Shown here: in pieces, positions 6,777 to 7,687 of the stretch
How the letters are laid out: every line of letters starts with the position of its first letter
How positions within the stretch are numbered: the stretch's first letter is position 1
From: Bacillota bacterium
Lineage (GTDB): Bacteria > Bacillota > Clostridia > Oscillospirales > Acutalibacteraceae
Assembly (NCBI GenBank): GCA_023415895.1
Contig: JAEZJA010000160.1
Coordinates: 1-7,687, forward strand
DNA length: 7,687 nucleotides
Direction: 5' to 3'
Notes under the pieces: generated by a model
What the model was told of the DNA's origin: nothing
Database searches by the model: none
Seen by the model: only the letters and a program-made list of their open reading frames with translations
Translations under genes and position numbers: made by a program

Positions 6777-6852
6777 GGACGTTTAGCTCAGCTGGTAGAG
6801 CATTCGCTTGACGTGCGAAGGGTCAGCGGTTCAAGTCCGTTAACGTCCACCA
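6777..6852 (+). tRNA. tRNA-Val, anticodon GAC
   Basis: The 76-nt sequence folds as a full cloverleaf: acceptor stem GGACGTT with AACGTCC, D arm GCTC/GAGC with a GG-containing loop, anticodon stem TTCGC/GCGAA, 5-nt variable loop, and T arm AGCGG/CCGTT with loop TTCAAGT (one G-T pair). The anticodon GAC is at 6810-6812 after T33, reading GUC and GUU valine codons. Discriminator A and CCA are encoded. Position 37 is G, whereas I recall A37 in E. coli tRNA-Val(GAC). It appears to be a single-gene transcription unit with its own strong promoter and terminator. Confidence 0.97.
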
Positions 6853-6854
6853 GA

Positions 6855-6895
6855 AAAGAAAACACCTTTGTCTACTGGACAAAGGTGTTTTCTTT
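6855..6895 (+). terminator. Rho-independent terminator of the tRNA-Val gene
   Basis: A perfect 18-bp stem (6855-6872 with 6878-6895) with a 5-nt loop starts 3 nt after the tRNA CCA end. The right arm ends TTTTCTTT, giving the U-rich 3' side, and the left arm is A-rich, so it could also work in the other direction. It isolates the tRNA from the lipoprotein gene downstream. Confidence 0.93.
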
Positions 6896-6918
6896 GTTGA
6901 GCTTTTAATTTCGTTCTA

Positions 6919-6947
6919 TTGACAATTAAAGTAAACCAAATTAAACT
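6919..6947 (+). promoter_or_regulatory. Sigma-A promoter of the lipoprotein gene
   Basis: A perfect -35 TTGACA (6919-6924) lies 17 nt before TAAACT (6942-6947), which matches the -10 consensus at 4 of 6 positions. The predicted start near 6954 leaves a short leader of about 29 nt containing AGAAAGGA (6965-6972) before the ATG at 6983. Confidence 0.65.
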
Positions 6948-6982
6948 AGATTTGGAAATATATTAGAAAGGAATATCAGTGT

Positions 6983-7408
6983 ATGAAAAAGATACTTCAA
7001 AATTTTATATTTACAATCGTTTTATGTTCCTGTAGTTTTGTTCTTTCTTCATGCAAAGGAGGAATACAAGGTTCTGAAGCAAAAGCGCATATTAATGAGT
7101 TCTTTGCCGCTATTGTTGACGAAGATTACAGCAAAGCAGAAACCTTGCTTCACCCAGAACGCCCAGATGACTTAGAAAACTTTTTCCTGAATGTCGAAGA
7201 AGAAAAAAGTATTGACTTTCAAGAAGGTATAGAAATTAAAAAATATACAGGCTTCTCCTCTTCTCTCTACGATAGCACCGTAGATGGTTCGACGTATGAA
7301 TTGACAATGCAAACAATGGTAGGAGAAAATACAGTTGAATTCACGATAGAAATTGTAAAAAACGAAGCCGGATATGGAATATACAATCTTGACTTAAACA
7401 CCCAATAA
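6983..7408 (+). CDS. Predicted small secreted lipoprotein of unknown function (141 aa)
   Basis: The N-terminus has two lysines, a hydrophobic segment (about residues 4-21) and the lipobox LSSC with Cys24, so the protein should be exported, lipidated and anchored on the outer face of the membrane, with a mature part of about 118 residues. The segment AHINEFFAAIVDEDYSKAE followed by a beta-rich C-terminal half recalls small NTF2-like extracytoplasmic domains, but I do not recognise a specific family. The mature part is acidic. The start is supported by AGAAAGGA (6965-6972), 10 nt upstream, and by its own promoter. It appears monocistronic. Base composition is clearly more AT-rich than the operon: 43 G/C in 120 bases at 7141-7260, against 36 in 60 at 4561-4620 in cphA. 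This may reflect horizontal acquisition or just a fast-evolving surface protein. Confidence 0.85.
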   Translation: MKKILQNFIFTIVLCSCSFVLSSCKGGIQGSEAKAHINEFFAAIVDEDYSKAETLLHPERPDDLENFFLNVEEEKSIDFQEGIEIKKYTGFSSSLYDSTVDGSTYELTMQTMVGENTVEFTIEIVKNEAGYGIYNLDLNTQ

Positions 7409-7513
7409 TCGATTGCAGATAAAACAAGACGCCAAAAGACAAACTCCTATTTTGACGCACCTTTTCGCTTTTCTTACCACTATTTACGCACCGTTATGTT
7501 GCTCTTTTTCATC

Positions 7514-7544
7514 AAAAAAGACAGGTTTCAAACCTGTCTTTTTT
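7514..7544. terminator. Bidirectional Rho-independent terminator between convergent genes
   Basis: A perfect stem of about 14 bp (7514-7527 with 7531-7544) has AAAAAA on the left arm and TTTTTT on the right, so both strands would show a hairpin with a U-rich end. It lies 105 nt after the lipoprotein stop and about 40 nt after the stop of the minus-strand gene at the right edge, so it probably serves both. An open frame across this region (7413-7643) is discounted because it contains the hairpin. Confidence 0.88.
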
Positions 7545-7583
7545 GCGTTTCTGTTAAAATATCAATTTTGCCATTTCTCACCA

Positions 7584-7687
7584 TCACTGACTGCCGGCAA
7601 TGATGACAGCCCCCACAAGAATACTCGCCGCAATCATCATTGAGCAGACAATTCTTTCGTGGTCATTAATCCAGCGCCATATCCGAT
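7584..7687 (-). CDS. C-terminal end of a probable membrane protein (partial)
   Basis: The minus strand stays open from the right window edge to a TGA at 7584-7586, giving the last 33 residues of a protein whose start lies outside the window. The visible tail reads RIWRWINDHERIVCSMM and then continues as a hydrophobic stretch (IAASILVGAVIIAG) ending in SQ, which is a single membrane-spanning helix at the extreme C-terminus preceded by a charged amphipathic segment. Its GC content is more like the cyanophycin operon than the adjacent lipoprotein gene. The terminator about 40 nt downstream supports a real gene end here. The function cannot be inferred from this tail; a small membrane-anchored or tail-anchored protein is likely. 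Confidence 0.6.
   Translation of the reverse strand, partial: RIWRWINDHERIVCSMMIAASILVGAVIIAGSQ

Noticed and set aside
6475..6786. A 103-codon plus-strand open frame after cphA
   Set aside because: It contains the operon-end hairpin, the complete tRNA promoter and the first bases of the tRNA, has no convincing ribosome binding site and shows no protein-like pattern.
7413..7643. A 76-codon plus-strand open frame after the lipoprotein gene
   Set aside because: It reads through a perfect terminator hairpin and overlaps, antisense, the better supported C-terminal tail at 7584-7687.

Overview
The window looks like chromosomal DNA from an anaerobic, Clostridia-type Firmicute. The support is protein character, strong AAGGA-type ribosome binding sites, canonical sigma-A promoters, a tRNA with encoded CCA, and moderately high GC in the main genes; no marker gene fixes the taxon. 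Its centrepiece is a three-gene operon for making and recycling cyanophycin, the multi-L-arginyl-poly-L-aspartate storage polymer.

Layout. A terminator (9-35) closes a minus-strand gene for an AMP-forming acyl-CoA synthetase (46-1680), whose sigma-A promoter lies at 1743-1771 with a tandem 10-bp repeat at the predicted transcription start. A divergent intergenic region of about 196 bp separates it from the plus-strand operon: isoaspartyl dipeptidase (iadA, 1877-2989), cyanophycinase (cphB, 3003-3827) and cyanophycin synthetase (cphA, 3814-6468). The operon ends with a GC-rich hairpin at 6496-6522. About 200 bp of apparently non-coding DNA follows, then a tRNA-Val(GAC) gene (6777-6852) with a perfect consensus promoter and a very strong terminator. 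Next is a visibly AT-richer gene for a small predicted lipoprotein (6983-7408). The right edge cuts a minus-strand gene, of which only the membrane-anchored C-terminal tail is visible (7584-7687). A two-sided terminator hairpin (7514-7544) lies between these convergent genes.

How the genes work together. CphA polymerises Asp and Arg with ATP; both of its ATP-binding domains and the N-domain HxxEH motif look intact. CphB cleaves the polymer to beta-Asp-Arg dipeptides, and IadA hydrolyses these to free Asp and Arg. Close spacing and overlap (13 bp, then a 14-bp overlap) suggest one transcript. The acyl-CoA synthetase, tRNA and lipoprotein have no evident link to this pathway.

The most interesting points are the complete nitrogen-storage cycle in a non-cyanobacterial context, a glutamate where the E. 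coli IadA enzyme has its metal-bridging carboxylated lysine, and the lack of an obvious sigma-A promoter for the operon. I did not find a system that is clearly undescribed.
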